A DNA stretch of 64,000 nucleotides, taken from positions 1 to 64,000 of IMG/VR virus record IMGVR_UViG_3300044972_001012; one strand, 5' to 3'. A program made the position numbers and the translations under genes. The notes beneath the pieces are model-generated. The model did not search any database, had not been told where the DNA came from, and was given only the letters and a program-made list of their open reading frames with translations. The stretch comes from a virus. Positions 31,501 through 39,957 of this stretch are shown here, piece by piece. The number at the start of each line of letters is the position of its first letter. Position 1 is the first letter of the stretch.

Positions 31501-31508
31501 TATATTTG
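31501..31508 (+). promoter_or_regulatory. Promoter box before the metallophosphatase
   Basis: TATATTTG matches the -7 consensus, 22 nt before ATG 31531 and directly after a terminator, so it should start a new transcript. Confidence 0.65.
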
Positions 31509-31530
31509 TAGAATCATTTTCTCCCATACA

Positions 31531-32550
31531 ATGAACAAATCCAAGTTATCAAGAGAGTATAGGAAGAAGTATGGCATGGATATGCCTACAAAATCCCTTG
31601 CCAAAGTAATGTACAAAGAGCATCCTTTGCTATTTATAAATCTTGAAGACGCAAGGGCCGCTTTACGAAGAATAGAGGGGAAGTCCGGAGTAAAAAATAG
31701 AGATGAAACCCTTAATAAGGAGTTCTTTCTTGAAGGCGAAAGACCTAAAAATCCTTATGCCCTTCCAAAAAGCGAAGAAAAGGAGTATCTTCCGTACATC
31801 ATTGAGGGGTCACAGCGAATTGCGGCCCTTTTTGATGTCCACGCTCCCTATCACAGCATTGAGGCTCTCACAGCGGCTTTAAACTTCCTTTCAGACAAGG
31901 ACATTACGACATTGCTTATAGGAGGGGATTTCTTTGACTTCTACGGGATGAGCCGGTATGCCAAGGATCCTGATAAGCGCAACACGGCTGAGGAGATAAA
32001 GGTGGGCGTGGAGCTATTGCAAACAATATTTAATGAGCTTAGTCCTGAGAAGGTGGTGTTCAAATACGGCAATCACGATGAGCGTTTTGAGCATTACATT
32101 TGGCAGAAGTTCGCAGAAATTCCTCAATTGACAGACTTTGAGGAGATGAAGCAAATATCTCTTGAGACAATTCTGCGTAACAGGCTTGGCAAGGATTTCC
32201 CAATTGACTTCGTTACGGACAAAAGGATAATAAGGGCAGGCAATTTGAGTATAGTTCATGGGCATGAGTTCCCTTCTGGCATCACTTCGCCTGTAAACAT
32301 TGCTAGGGGGTTATACCTACGAGCCAAAGCGAACACAATTTGTGGACATTCGCACAAAAGCAGCGAGCATTCCGAAACAGACATTAATGGGCAAATGATT
32401 ACAACATGGTCAGTTGGCTCATTGTGTGAACTTCACCCTCTTTATATGCCAATTAATTCCTGGAATCATGGAGTGGCGTTAATAACGCTTGACGAGAGTG
32501 GTGTAGTAGATGTCCAGAACAAGAGGATTAAAAACGGGAGAATTGTTTAA
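31531..32550 (+). CDS. Calcineurin-like metallophosphoesterase
   Basis: A 339-residue protein with the five metallophosphoesterase motifs in order: FDVHAP (about 101), GGDFFD (about 133), GNHDER (about 180), HGHE (about 246) and GHSHKS (about 273). These bind two metal ions. The first 85 residues are a charged N-terminal extension. Phage members of this fold include phosphatases and nucleases; the target here is unknown. Its TAA stop forms part of the next gene's promoter-like box. Confidence 0.8.
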   Translation: MNKSKLSREYRKKYGMDMPTKSLAKVMYKEHPLLFINLEDARAALRRIEGKSGVKNRDETLNKEFFLEGERPKNPYALPKSEEKEYLPYIIEGSQRIAALFDVHAPYHSIEALTAALNFLSDKDITTLLIGGDFFDFYGMSRYAKDPDKRNTAEEIKVGVELLQTIFNELSPEKVVFKYGNHDERFEHYIWQKFAEIPQLTDFEEMKQISLETILRNRLGKDFPIDFVTDKRIIRAGNLSIVHGHEFPSGITSPVNIARGLYLRAKANTICGHSHKSSEHSETDINGQMITTWSVGSLCELHPLYMPINSWNHGVALITLDESGVVDVQNKRIKNGRIV

Positions 32551-32559
32551 ATTTGCGTT

Positions 32560-33885
32560 ATGGCACAATATACAGATTTTGGGTTTATGAGGCCGGAAGA
32601 AACGGAAGGAGGGGACGGCCCTATTAAGCAATTCTTCCAAAATCTATTTAATAGAAGGCAGGGAGGACTTGTGGGCGATGCCCCCGCAAGGCTTGTTAAG
32701 AAAGAGGAAGCTGCTTATGTATCACCTCCTTCAGAAAGTAACAGGGTTTATCCAGGAGATTTGTGGAAAAGACCTCCTATTGTTCCTAAAATAGACCCAA
32801 ATAGAAGAGCCACTCCTGGTGCAATAACGGATGGTGAAAAAGAAGCTATTGAGCAAAACGAAAAAGAAAAGATGCTTGAATACATGAGGCATCCTTCTTA
32901 CAAGGAAAGGCTTAAAAAAGAAATATTCTACGACAGCTTTAAGCCAAACGATAAAAGTCATAATAAAACAGTTGATGACGAGTATGAAAGAAGAATAAAT
33001 GAAATAACAGGCATCCCTATTTCAACGGGCAAGTTTAGTGAGGTGAAAGATTCTGAAATGCCTTATGCCCAATATTATCCAATGACTTCGCATCCAAGTT
33101 GGCTTCCTGGAGGATACAGAGGTGATTTAATGAAAAGGGGATTTCCTCAAATTGTAATGAGCGAGGATAATGCTTATAACAATGAGATTAACACTAACCC
33201 AAACCTATATCGTCAGGTTCTTGGACACGAGCTTGGTCATGCTTCTCATGCTGGGACAATGGGCGGCCATGCGTATCATCCAAAAAGCAACGAAATCCCT
33301 TGGCCGAGCAAAGTGGAAGAAGAGCTTCAGAAACACGCAGAAAGCCCTTTGATGAACCAAAAGTATGCCATCAAAAGTATGTCCGACCAATATTTTAAAA
33401 ACTCTCCAAACAAATGGAAGAACAGACAAATAGAACTTGCCACTCAAAAGTTAGGTCCAGAAAAAGTTCAAAAAATTCTTGAGACCCAAAATAAATTAAT
33501 GACCGAATACGAGGCGGTAAAAAAAGAAAAGGGCAGAAAATTTGCTGATTTGCAAGGGCCAAATTTTAATAGCAACCCTGAACTTCGTGATGTGCAAAAC
33601 AATTACATTATGGATAGTTTAAACCAAAACGACACAGAGGTCGCTACACGAATGATTGGACTTCGTAGGCTTGCCGCTGAGAAGTTTGGGCACGACATGA
33701 ACGAGGACTTTGACATCAAGAAGTACAAGGACCAAATTCAGGACTACTTCAAAAAGAACGGGATGTTAGACGAGTACAAGCAAATATCTAAAGACCTTGA
33801 ACTCTCTGACGACCAAATCAACGAGATGATGAAGTACATCGCTCGCAATCCATCACAAAAACAAACAGGCCTTTACACAGGCTAA
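32560..33885 (+). CDS. Zincin-like protein (HELGH motif)
   Basis: A 441-residue protein. The N-terminal part is Pro/basic and probably disordered (ARLVKKEEAAYVSPPSESNR). HELGHASHAG at 223-232 is a zinc-peptidase HExxH motif within YRQVLGHELGHA. The C-terminal half is helical and charged. The DAPARLVKKEE..YVS stretch resembles GGRLKKEEEKNTLYVS in the gene at 34634. A role as maturation protease or virion/host-directed peptidase is possible. The third zinc ligand is not identified. Confidence 0.6.
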   Translation: MAQYTDFGFMRPEETEGGDGPIKQFFQNLFNRRQGGLVGDAPARLVKKEEAAYVSPPSESNRVYPGDLWKRPPIVPKIDPNRRATPGAITDGEKEAIEQNEKEKMLEYMRHPSYKERLKKEIFYDSFKPNDKSHNKTVDDEYERRINEITGIPISTGKFSEVKDSEMPYAQYYPMTSHPSWLPGGYRGDLMKRGFPQIVMSEDNAYNNEINTNPNLYRQVLGHELGHASHAGTMGGHAYHPKSNEIPWPSKVEEELQKHAESPLMNQKYAIKSMSDQYFKNSPNKWKNRQIELATQKLGPEKVQKILETQNKLMTEYEAVKKEKGRKFADLQGPNFNSNPELRDVQNNYIMDSLNQNDTEVATRMIGLRRLAAEKFGHDMNEDFDIKKYKDQIQDYFKKNGMLDEYKQISKDLELSDDQINEMMKYIARNPSQKQTGLYTG

Positions 33886-33889
33886 TCCT

Positions 33890-34624
33890 ATGGCATACAG
33901 AATAGAAGGAACAGACCCTCCCGTTAGCTTTACGCCCATCAAGGGACTTACGGCTCCTACAAGGCAGGACACAGCAGATGTCGTGGCTCGAAGCGAGGCT
34001 ACAAGGCTTGCTATTGAAAACGCTGTTGATGCAAGGGGAAGGCGAATGTACGAGCCTGACAAAACCAAGTCCAGAAAGAATAGTATGCCTGTAGATGCTG
34101 CTTTTGCAAAATTACAGAACGCTCGTAATTCCATAGCGGATAGAGAGGGAAGGAATTTTGTCACAATTCTTGATTCTGATCAAGGGAGGACTAAAAGTAT
34201 TTTACCTTTTGGAGACTACGCACGGCAAGTAAGTCCTGAGAAGTTTGAACAAAAGGAAATTGAGGCACAAATTGTCAATCCCACAACACCTATGTCTCTA
34301 TACGATGCAAGGATTCAGCCTGACACGGTGTATTTGTACAGGCAACGGACAAAGAATGGCCTCACTCCAGACCTTGTAAGCGTTCCGGGATACACGCCTA
34401 GAATGCTTCAGCCTAAAGCCGCTCCTGAAATTGTTCAGCCCGTTCAAAGGCCAATGCAAAGAGTTCCAAAAAGAGAAAGCACGACAAGGGTTTCTTTTGG
34501 GACAGGCAACAACAGGCCTAACAATGATCCTGGCCAGGCAGGAAGAGGAAGGATGAGTAATAGGCTCCAAGGCCAGGGAGCTGTTTCATCTGTTTGGGAT
34601 TCAATTAAAGGCATATTTGATTAA
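33890..34624 (+). CDS. Hypothetical basic protein with Pro-rich tail
   Basis: A 244-residue basic protein (MAYRIEGTDPPVSFTPIKGL). It looks disordered at both ends, with a Pro/Gln/Arg-rich stretch (PEIVQPVQRPMQRVPKRES) that recurs in the next gene (PQIIRPVVRPVERN), so the two may be related. Its stop TAA is the first part of the following TAATTTTG box. Function unknown. Confidence 0.55.
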   Translation: MAYRIEGTDPPVSFTPIKGLTAPTRQDTADVVARSEATRLAIENAVDARGRRMYEPDKTKSRKNSMPVDAAFAKLQNARNSIADREGRNFVTILDSDQGRTKSILPFGDYARQVSPEKFEQKEIEAQIVNPTTPMSLYDARIQPDTVYLYRQRTKNGLTPDLVSVPGYTPRMLQPKAAPEIVQPVQRPMQRVPKRESTTRVSFGTGNNRPNNDPGQAGRGRMSNRLQGQGAVSSVWDSIKGIFD

Positions 34625-34633
34625 TTTTGTAAA

Positions 34634-35470
34634 ATGGCAGACAATAATTTCAAAGGAGGCCCAGGAGGGCGGCTGAAAAAGGAAGAGGAGAAGAACACTC
34701 TTTATGTGTCCAATCCTAATGATAAAAGATTGCAAGCATATAAAGACAGTTCTGCTCTTTATAATTATAGTGAACTGCAATCCAAAATTGAAGGAAAAAC
34801 TCCAGCTCCACAATATTGGGGACCTAATAGCCGAAGTGGAAATTATTCTAAAATTACTCCAAGTTTAGAAGATAGGATAAAAAACTATAAATCTGATTGG
34901 GAAGATGCAGAAAGAACTGGACATTCTCTTATTCCAAGGTATAAAAATTTGTCTAATTATACACAAAAACAGGAAGAACTATTCAAAACAACAAAAAAAC
35001 TTGTTGATACAAATAAAAATATAGGATATAATAATAATTTAAGTAGTCCAGATATTAGCCACAAGAAAATAAAACCTGTTGGTTATTATACTGGCACTGG
35101 CATAAACGACATTTACAAAAAACCCGAACGGGAAGTAGTTTATCGGGAGCCTCCTCCAAAGCCTAAGCCACAAATAATTAGGCCAGTTGTTCGCCCTGTT
35201 GAACGCAATGCTCCCGAAAATATTGAACCCATTCAGCCTCGTCAAGCTACTTTTCCAGAAATAACCCAACCAGAAATAATTGCTCCTATAATGCGTCCTG
35301 TAAGCGTTCCAGAATCAACGCCTATGGAAGAGCCAATGATGGAAGAGGAGGTCGTTACAGAGCGTCCTGTGGTTCGTAAGCCACCAAGAGCCGTTATGCC
35401 TACAAGGCAAGGAGGCTGGGGTAATCAGCCGTTGCTAATGAAACTCTTTCCAAAAATTTACGAGAGATAA
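34634..35470 (+). CDS. Hypothetical protein with Pro-rich C-terminus
   Basis: A 278-residue protein (MADNNFKGGPGGRLKKEEEK) with a Tyr/Asn/Lys-rich middle and a Pro-rich C-terminal third (PPPKPKPQIIRPVVRPVERN, PIMRPVSVPESTPMEEPMME). It shares short motifs with the two upstream genes. Ends 27 nt before a promoter that drives a structured RNA. Function unknown. Confidence 0.55.
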   Translation: MADNNFKGGPGGRLKKEEEKNTLYVSNPNDKRLQAYKDSSALYNYSELQSKIEGKTPAPQYWGPNSRSGNYSKITPSLEDRIKNYKSDWEDAERTGHSLIPRYKNLSNYTQKQEELFKTTKKLVDTNKNIGYNNNLSSPDISHKKIKPVGYYTGTGINDIYKKPEREVVYREPPPKPKPQIIRPVVRPVERNAPENIEPIQPRQATFPEITQPEIIAPIMRPVSVPESTPMEEPMMEEEVVTERPVVRKPPRAVMPTRQGGWGNQPLLMKLFPKIYER

Positions 35471-35471
35471 T

Positions 35472-35504
35472 TTTGGAATTGTGAAATAACTTAGCCTATC
35501 TTTG
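35472..35504 (+). promoter_or_regulatory. Promoter of structured RNA 1
   Basis: TTTG (35472-35475), a 21-nt spacer and TATCTTTG (35497-35504) match the Bacteroidota consensus. The predicted start falls at the base of the GCC-GAAA-GGC hairpin. Confidence 0.75.
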
Positions 35505-35508
35505 CAGA

Positions 35509-35614
35509 GCCGAAAGGCCGCTGGGTAGGAGCAGCGTTGTTTAAAACATTTCTTGTCCTTTGTCCGCTTAGTAAGGTCTCCTACCCTGAACGGCGAACAA
35601 AGGACATTTTTTTT
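35509..35614 (+). ncRNA. Pseudoknotted RNA with built-in terminator, copy 1
   Basis: Directly after a promoter there is a GCC-GAAA-GGC hairpin (35509-35518). Four pairing segments follow in the order A-B-A'-B': A GGGTAGGAG (35523-35531) with A' CTCCTACCC (35578-35586), 9 bp perfect; B 35554-35567 with B' 35593-35606, TGTCCTTTGT pairing ACAAAGGACA and extended to 14 positions with one mismatch. B' runs into eight T. So the terminator hairpin has a loop that can pair with upstream RNA, forming a pseudoknot. No ORF crosses it. An approximately 105-nt RNA is predicted. Confidence 0.6.
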
Positions 35615-35625
35615 AACAAAATTTT

Positions 35626-35841
35626 ATGAAGAATAATAACATCACAACAAAAATGTCTCACAACATTCACGATGAAAATGGAGAGTTAACTTATGAGATT
35701 GAAATGAGTAAAGAACATAAATCCATGTTTATTGAAGTTAAAATGCAGGATTGTTTTACTGGGCAGACAATGGTTGTAAAAATTCCATATTGGCCTATAA
35801 AAATGTTTATGAAGGCGGTGAACAAAATTCATTCAGCTTGA
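35626..35841 (+). CDS. Small hypothetical protein between two structured RNAs
   Basis: A 71-residue protein (MKNNNITTKMSHNIHDENGE) that is beta-rich (LTYEIEMSKEHKSMFIEVKM, TGQTMVVKIPYWPI) with a helical end. It starts 12 nt after the T-tract of structured RNA 1, so its expression may depend on terminator read-through. Another possible start is ATG 35653. No family recognised. Confidence 0.5.
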   Translation: MKNNNITTKMSHNIHDENGELTYEIEMSKEHKSMFIEVKMQDCFTGQTMVVKIPYWPIKMFMKAVNKIHSA

Positions 35842-35869
35842 TTTTTATTAAAAAAGTATAGTAAATTTG
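35838..35869 (+). promoter_or_regulatory. Promoter of structured RNA 2
   Basis: TTG (35838-35840), a 21-nt spacer and TAAATTTG (35862-35869), placed relative to the following GAAA hairpin as at copy 1. Confidence 0.7.
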
Positions 35870-35873
35870 TATT

Positions 35874-36001
35874 GGCGAAAGCCCCCGCTTGGAACCGGGA
35901 AAAAATTATTATGGAAAATCTTAAACAAGCCCCTCTCGGCGTACCTGTGCAGTTTGTAATTTCTGCGTTCCAAACAGGGAAACCGAGAGGGGTTTTTGTT
36001 T
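35874..36001 (+). ncRNA. Pseudoknotted RNA with built-in terminator, copy 2
   Basis: The layout matches copy 1: a GGC-GAAA-GCC hairpin (35874-35883, base pairs inverted relative to copy 1), A TTGGAAC (35889-35895) with A' GTTCCAA (35967-35973), and B CCCCTCTCGG (35930-35939) with B' CCGAGAGGGG (35983-35992) followed by TTTTT. Extra nested stems lie in the loop (CCTGT/ACAGG, GCAG/CTGC). The order is again A-B-A'-B'. It precedes the DUF6291-like replication gene by one base, so it may be a cis-acting leader as well as a small RNA. Confidence 0.6.
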
Positions 36002-36006
36002 TATGA
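35911..36006 (+). CDS. Possible 31-aa ORF within structured RNA 2
   Basis: ATG 35911 opens MENLKQAPLGVPVQFVISAF and ends at a TGA overlapping the next gene's ATG (ATGA). The coupling is suggestive of a leader peptide whose translation would unfold the pseudoknot. It may equally be accidental, since copy 1 has no counterpart. Confidence 0.3.
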   Translation: MENLKQAPLGVPVQFVISAFQTGKPRGVFVL

Positions 36007-36791
36007 AAGAGCGTGATTCTATGATCTTGTACAGAAGTTTTTATGAGGCAATTATTGAATTGCCAGAAGCTAATCAGCTTGAAATTATGAAGGCCATATT
36101 TGAATATGGATTCGATGGGGTTGAGCCAAAATTGTCTGGAATATCAAAAACAATATGGATTTTGATAAAGCCAAATATGGAAGCAAATCGAAGAAAGTGG
36201 GAGAACGGATGCAAACCAAAACAGAAGCAAGTTGGAAGCAAAACAGAAGCAAACTTGGAGCAAGTTGAAAGCAAACCCGAAGGCAATGTATATGTAGATG
36301 TAGATGTAGAAGAAGATGTAGAAGAATACATTGGTAAAAAACCAAGCAAAAAGAAAGAAAGTAAAACATTTGTTGCTCCATCTTACGAAGAAGTGTTAGC
36401 CTACTTTGTTCAAAATGGTCAGCCGGAGGCTCAAGCCCGAAAGGCATTTGCTCATTACAACAATCACGATTGGATAGATAGCAAAGGTAACAAGGTGAAG
36501 AATTGGAAACAGAAGGTTCAGACTAATTGGTTTAAGGATGCTGATACCCCAGAGTTCAATCGTTCCATCAAAATGTCCAAGGAACAGGGTGATGCTCAAA
36601 TGAACCGCTTTATTCAAAAAGGGTTCGATACACTTTCTGGAGAAGAGATTGAGTGGATTTATAATTGGCAACACAGAGATAGTTCGGCTTATATGCAATA
36701 TCCAAACGATATTCTACTAGCCGGAAGAACATCAAGGAAAACAAAGGGGCAGTGTGAAGCGGAAGATAGGAAAGCAGGATATGGATATTAA
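36003..36791 (+). CDS. DUF6291-like replication organiser
   Basis: A 262-residue protein. The N-terminus has the DUF6291 pattern (MILYRSFYEAIIELPEANQL, IMKAIFEYGFDGVEPKLSGI, IWILIKPNMEANRRKWENG). A low-complexity linker with repeated (S)K(T)EAN(L)EQV and VDVDVEEDVEE follows. The C-terminal domain (EVLAYFVQNGQPEAQARKAF, NNHDWIDSKGNKVKNWKQKV) is typical of phage replication-initiation or helicase-loader-like proteins. It precedes the primase-helicase gene, so a role in loading it is reasonable. Confidence 0.65.
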   Translation: MKERDSMILYRSFYEAIIELPEANQLEIMKAIFEYGFDGVEPKLSGISKTIWILIKPNMEANRRKWENGCKPKQKQVGSKTEANLEQVESKPEGNVYVDVDVEEDVEEYIGKKPSKKKESKTFVAPSYEEVLAYFVQNGQPEAQARKAFAHYNNHDWIDSKGNKVKNWKQKVQTNWFKDADTPEFNRSIKMSKEQGDAQMNRFIQKGFDTLSGEEIEWIYNWQHRDSSAYMQYPNDILLAGRTSRKTKGQCEAEDRKAGYGY

Positions 36792-38733
36792 GAAGTTTTC
36801 CGAAGTTCAGGCTATAGAGGGATTGCAGATAATTCCTGTTGATGGCAACAAAGTGCCAATTGCCAAAGATTGGCAGAAAGTAAAAACGCTATACGATTTT
36901 TCAAGGTTTCCAAGATTTGGCGGTATTGGTCTTGCTACCGGAAGCATCAGCGGAAATATTGAGGTAATAGACATTGACCAAAAGTATAGTCTTGATGGGA
37001 AACTTTTTGAAGAGTACAAAACTCTAATTGCAAAATCAAACAAGTCGCTTTTGTCAAAACTTGTTGTTAGTCGCACTCGTAGCGGTGGCTATCATTTTAT
37101 TTACAAATGTTCCGTGATTGAAGGGAATATTAAACTAGCAAGGCGTTTTACAACAGAAGAAGAAAGAGCCTCAAATTCTCACGATAAGGTGAGAGTTTTG
37201 ATTGAGACTCGTGGGGAAGGTGGTCAAATCGTGATTCCTCCAACGGAGGGTTATGAGATAATTTATGGATCTCTGTCTGATATTAAAACAATTTCTGTCG
37301 AAGAAAGGGATTTGTTATTTTTTTGTGCAAGGCAGTTAAACCAATATTTCCTTGTTGAACCGTCATTACCTCGGAGTCCAAAACCTCTGCCTTCCGCAGG
37401 GAGTGGCTTGTCTCCTGGGGATGACTATAACAACCGGGGAGATGTCTTGCAGTTGCTAGAATCTCATGGGTGGACTATTGTTGGCCAAAGCGGAAGTAAA
37501 ATAAATCTTAAAAGACCGGGCGATACCAATGCTGCAACTTCTGGGAACTACGATGAAGAGAAAGGTTGGTTTAGTGTATTTACTACATCAACAATATTTG
37601 AGCCTGAGAAAGCATACAGACCTTGGCATATTTTTACTTGGCTTGAATGCGATGGAGATTATGTTGAAGCTGCAAGAAAGCTAGGCGCAATGGGATATGG
37701 GGAGAAAAAGCCTGAGCCATCTGAGCAAATAATTAAACCATCATTTACTCACTCTGAGGGGAGAAAGCCGATTGATACGGAAACACTTTCGTTTCTTTCC
37801 AAAGAGGAAGATATTGATAATTATTTTCGCTCTGTTGTGGATGGGAGTTTTAAGATGGGTCTTCCAACTGGGTTTCCCGAATTGGATAAATACTTCCTTT
37901 TCAAACAAGGCAATCTTGTGATTGTAAATGGCCATGCGAATGTTGGAAAAACCGTAGTTCTTTGGTATTTGTCTATGCTCACTGCTATTCAGCACAAATG
38001 GAAGTGGGTAATGCTTTGTTCAGAAAACTCGGCTGGAGGTATGAGAACAAAAATGGTTGAATATTATTGGAGCAGACCAATTCGTTTTCAATCTCCTGAA
38101 CAACGGAAGGAAGCATACGAGTTTGTCAAAAACCATTTTTTCATCATTGACAATACCGAAAGCTATAATTACACTCAAGTTTTGGAAATGTTTTCTGCCG
38201 TTCATGCCAAGCACAATGTTCAAGGAGTTTTAATTGACACTTACAATAGTCTTGATGTTCCCGCCAAAGATGCTTACCAATACCATTATAGCACACTTAA
38301 TGCTTTGCGTTATTGGGCAAAAGCAAACAAGGTAAGTGTTTATGTAAATGCCCACCCAGGAACAGGAGCAATGCGAATGAAAGATGCAGATGGATTTCCA
38401 CTAGCTCCATTGATGGCTGATACGGAGCAGGGGAGTATGTTTGCTGCAAAAGCTGATGACTTTATTACCATCCATCGCAGACCTAATCATCCTGAAAAAT
38501 GGAAAGAAACGGAAATTCATATCAGAAAAATTAAAGAAACCGAAACCGGTGGAAGACCTTCTCCATTTGAAGAGCCGTTTGTATTTCAGATGCATGATGG
38601 GTGTGGATTTGCAACACTTCAAGGATTTAATCCTATTGCGAAATTGCGTAATACATCTCCCATTCCACAAGAAGAGCCAAAAAGTATAATAAATACAAAG
38701 TCTGGATTTAATTTTGATGAAGCTCCATTCTGA
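36781..38733 (+). CDS. Bifunctional primase-helicase
   Basis: About 650 residues from ATG 36781 (the frame opens at 36754). Residues 1-190 resemble the prim-pol (AEP) fold: GIGLATGSISGNIEVIDIDQ, SRTRSGGYHFIYK, ETRGEGGQIVIPP. Residues about 365-620 are a RecA-type DnaB/RepA helicase with Walker A GHANVGKTV (about 384), Walker B GVLIDTYNSLD, VYVNAHPGTG, and a DnaB-like end with DTEQGSMFAAKADDFITIHR. It should prime and unwind phage DNA. It overlaps the upstream gene by 11 nt and the next by 20 nt. Confidence 0.8.
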   Translation: MDIKKFSEVQAIEGLQIIPVDGNKVPIAKDWQKVKTLYDFSRFPRFGGIGLATGSISGNIEVIDIDQKYSLDGKLFEEYKTLIAKSNKSLLSKLVVSRTRSGGYHFIYKCSVIEGNIKLARRFTTEEERASNSHDKVRVLIETRGEGGQIVIPPTEGYEIIYGSLSDIKTISVEERDLLFFCARQLNQYFLVEPSLPRSPKPLPSAGSGLSPGDDYNNRGDVLQLLESHGWTIVGQSGSKINLKRPGDTNAATSGNYDEEKGWFSVFTTSTIFEPEKAYRPWHIFTWLECDGDYVEAARKLGAMGYGEKKPEPSEQIIKPSFTHSEGRKPIDTETLSFLSKEEDIDNYFRSVVDGSFKMGLPTGFPELDKYFLFKQGNLVIVNGHANVGKTVVLWYLSMLTAIQHKWKWVMLCSENSAGGMRTKMVEYYWSRPIRFQSPEQRKEAYEFVKNHFFIIDNTESYNYTQVLEMFSAVHAKHNVQGVLIDTYNSLDVPAKDAYQYHYSTLNALRYWAKANKVSVYVNAHPGTGAMRMKDADGFPLAPLMADTEQGSMFAAKADDFITIHRRPNHPEKWKETEIHIRKIKETETGGRPSPFEEPFVFQMHDGCGFATLQGFNPIAKLRNTSPIPQEEPKSIINTKSGFNFDEAPF

Positions 38734-39151
38734 CCCCATCCAGCGGAAGTGGGACATCCTTCACACTTTCTGCTATTCGTACATCTGCCAACCTCCCCAG
38801 GAATACTGGGAGGACGAAGAGTTTATGAAAGAGCGCAACGAATTGTTGGAATTAGTGGAAAATGATGTGCATAGAACAAACTGGAAACAACTCCTAAGTG
38901 CTAATTCGCAAACAAGGGTTATAACATTGAGCATAAGACACGCAAAAGATTTTTACGACTCTGAAGTCATTGGACAGGAAACGAAGCCTTACAGAGCGAT
39001 TAAAGAGTATTTTAAAAGAGTGGATTGGGAGAGGGAAATGCTAAGAAGTGAAACACCGCCCCCGATTCAACATTTGATTTACTACATGAGCATTGGGGAT
39101 GTGTATCGTCCCTACACAGTAACAGAGAAGAAAGTAAAGAGAAAGAAATGA
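38714..39151 (+). CDS. Hypothetical replication-region protein
   Basis: A 145-residue charged helical protein (QRKWDILHTFCYSYICQPPQ, EEFMKERNELLELVENDVHR) ending in a Lys-rich tail (TEKKVKRKK). Overlaps the primase-helicase by 20 nt and the next gene by 4 nt. Unknown function, presumably in DNA metabolism because of its neighbours. Confidence 0.6.
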   Translation: MMKLHSDPIQRKWDILHTFCYSYICQPPQEYWEDEEFMKERNELLELVENDVHRTNWKQLLSANSQTRVITLSIRHAKDFYDSEVIGQETKPYRAIKEYFKRVDWEREMLRSETPPPIQHLIYYMSIGDVYRPYTVTEKKVKRKK

Positions 39152-39540
39152 TAGACTTACTAATCAATTTTGACAAAAATGAGGACAAGAATAAGTTGTT
39201 CTCCATCCTCAAGCAGCTAAAAGGTAGCAATGCCATCAGCATCAAAAAGAACCGGGCAACAAGGTCTATGGCGCAATCAAGATTTTACTGGGGCGTAGTG
39301 ATAGCATATATCAGCGATGAGACAGGATACACCAAGGATGAGGCGCATCAGCTAATGCAGAGGCAGTTTCTCAAATACCCTAAACAAGTATCTGACGGAA
39401 TAGAGGAGATGTTCGTACGATCCACCACTTCTCTCAACACTGCTGAGATGGAAGAATATGTTGAAAATATTCGCAGATTTGCCATATCAGAACTCGGCTG
39501 TTACATCCCAGAGCCGAATGAAATAGTCTATGAAAAATAG
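39148..39540 (+). CDS. NinB-like recombination protein
   Basis: A 130-residue protein with the NinB-type pattern: KKNRATRSMAQSRFYWGVVI, then YISDETGYTKDEAHQLMQRQ, RSTTSLNTAEMEEYVENIRR and a C-terminal P.PNEI. NinB proteins bind ssDNA and act in phage recombination with RecF-pathway-like functions. ATG starts at an overlap with the previous gene, and the end overlaps the HNH gene by 11 nt. Confidence 0.65.
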   Translation: MIDLLINFDKNEDKNKLFSILKQLKGSNAISIKKNRATRSMAQSRFYWGVVIAYISDETGYTKDEAHQLMQRQFLKYPKQVSDGIEEMFVRSTTSLNTAEMEEYVENIRRFAISELGCYIPEPNEIVYEK

Positions 39541-39925
39541 CAGAAAGCCATCTCCAAAGCCTCGTGTGGCAAGGACTCGCAACTCAGGAAGCGAAACACA
39601 AAGTATGCATATGGGCAAAATCAGAAGTGCCTTGCGAAACATTTCCCGTTGGTGGAAGCCTTTCTCTGTTGCTTTAAAAGAAGCCTCGCACACGACATTC
39701 TCAGGAAAGGCGAAAAGGGTGTTATACCAATGTGCTGTGTGCAATAAGTTACACGGCAGAAAGAATGTGGAAGTGAATCACATTATTCCTGTTGGAAGTC
39801 TTAAAACATATTCAGACCTACCAGGCTTCTGTGAGAGGTTGTTCGTTGAAGATGTTGCTCTTCTTGAGGTGGTTTGCAAGGACTGCCACGCAGTAATAAC
39901 AAGCGAGCAGAGAAAGAAAATTTGA
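39530..39925 (+). CDS. HNH endonuclease
   Basis: A 131-residue protein. A basic N-terminus is followed by the HNH fold: YQCAVCNKLHGRKNVEVNHI (first zinc Cys pair and catalytic His), IPVGSL, RLF, and CKDCHAVITSEQRKKI (second Cys pair and final H). HNH nucleases in this arrangement often assist DNA packaging with the terminase, or act as homing enzymes. Its location between replication and terminase genes favours a packaging role. Confidence 0.75.
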   Translation: MKNSRKPSPKPRVARTRNSGSETQSMHMGKIRSALRNISRWWKPFSVALKEASHTTFSGKAKRVLYQCAVCNKLHGRKNVEVNHIIPVGSLKTYSDLPGFCERLFVEDVALLEVVCKDCHAVITSEQRKKI

Positions 39926-39951
39926 CTTGTGAAATAATTGCAGTAGTTTTG
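39921..39951 (+). promoter_or_regulatory. Promoter of the GroES/terminase block
   Basis: TTTG (39921-39924), 19-nt spacer, TAGTTTTG (39944-39951): a full consensus match overlapping the stop of the HNH gene. It shares TTGTGAAATAA in its spacer with the promoter at 35472, which hints at a common regulator. Confidence 0.8.
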
Positions 39952-39957
39952 TGCGCT

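Noticed and set aside
36074-36447. Two minus-strand frames over the DUF6291-like gene
   Set aside because: Antisense shadows of a Lys/Glu/Val repeat linker.
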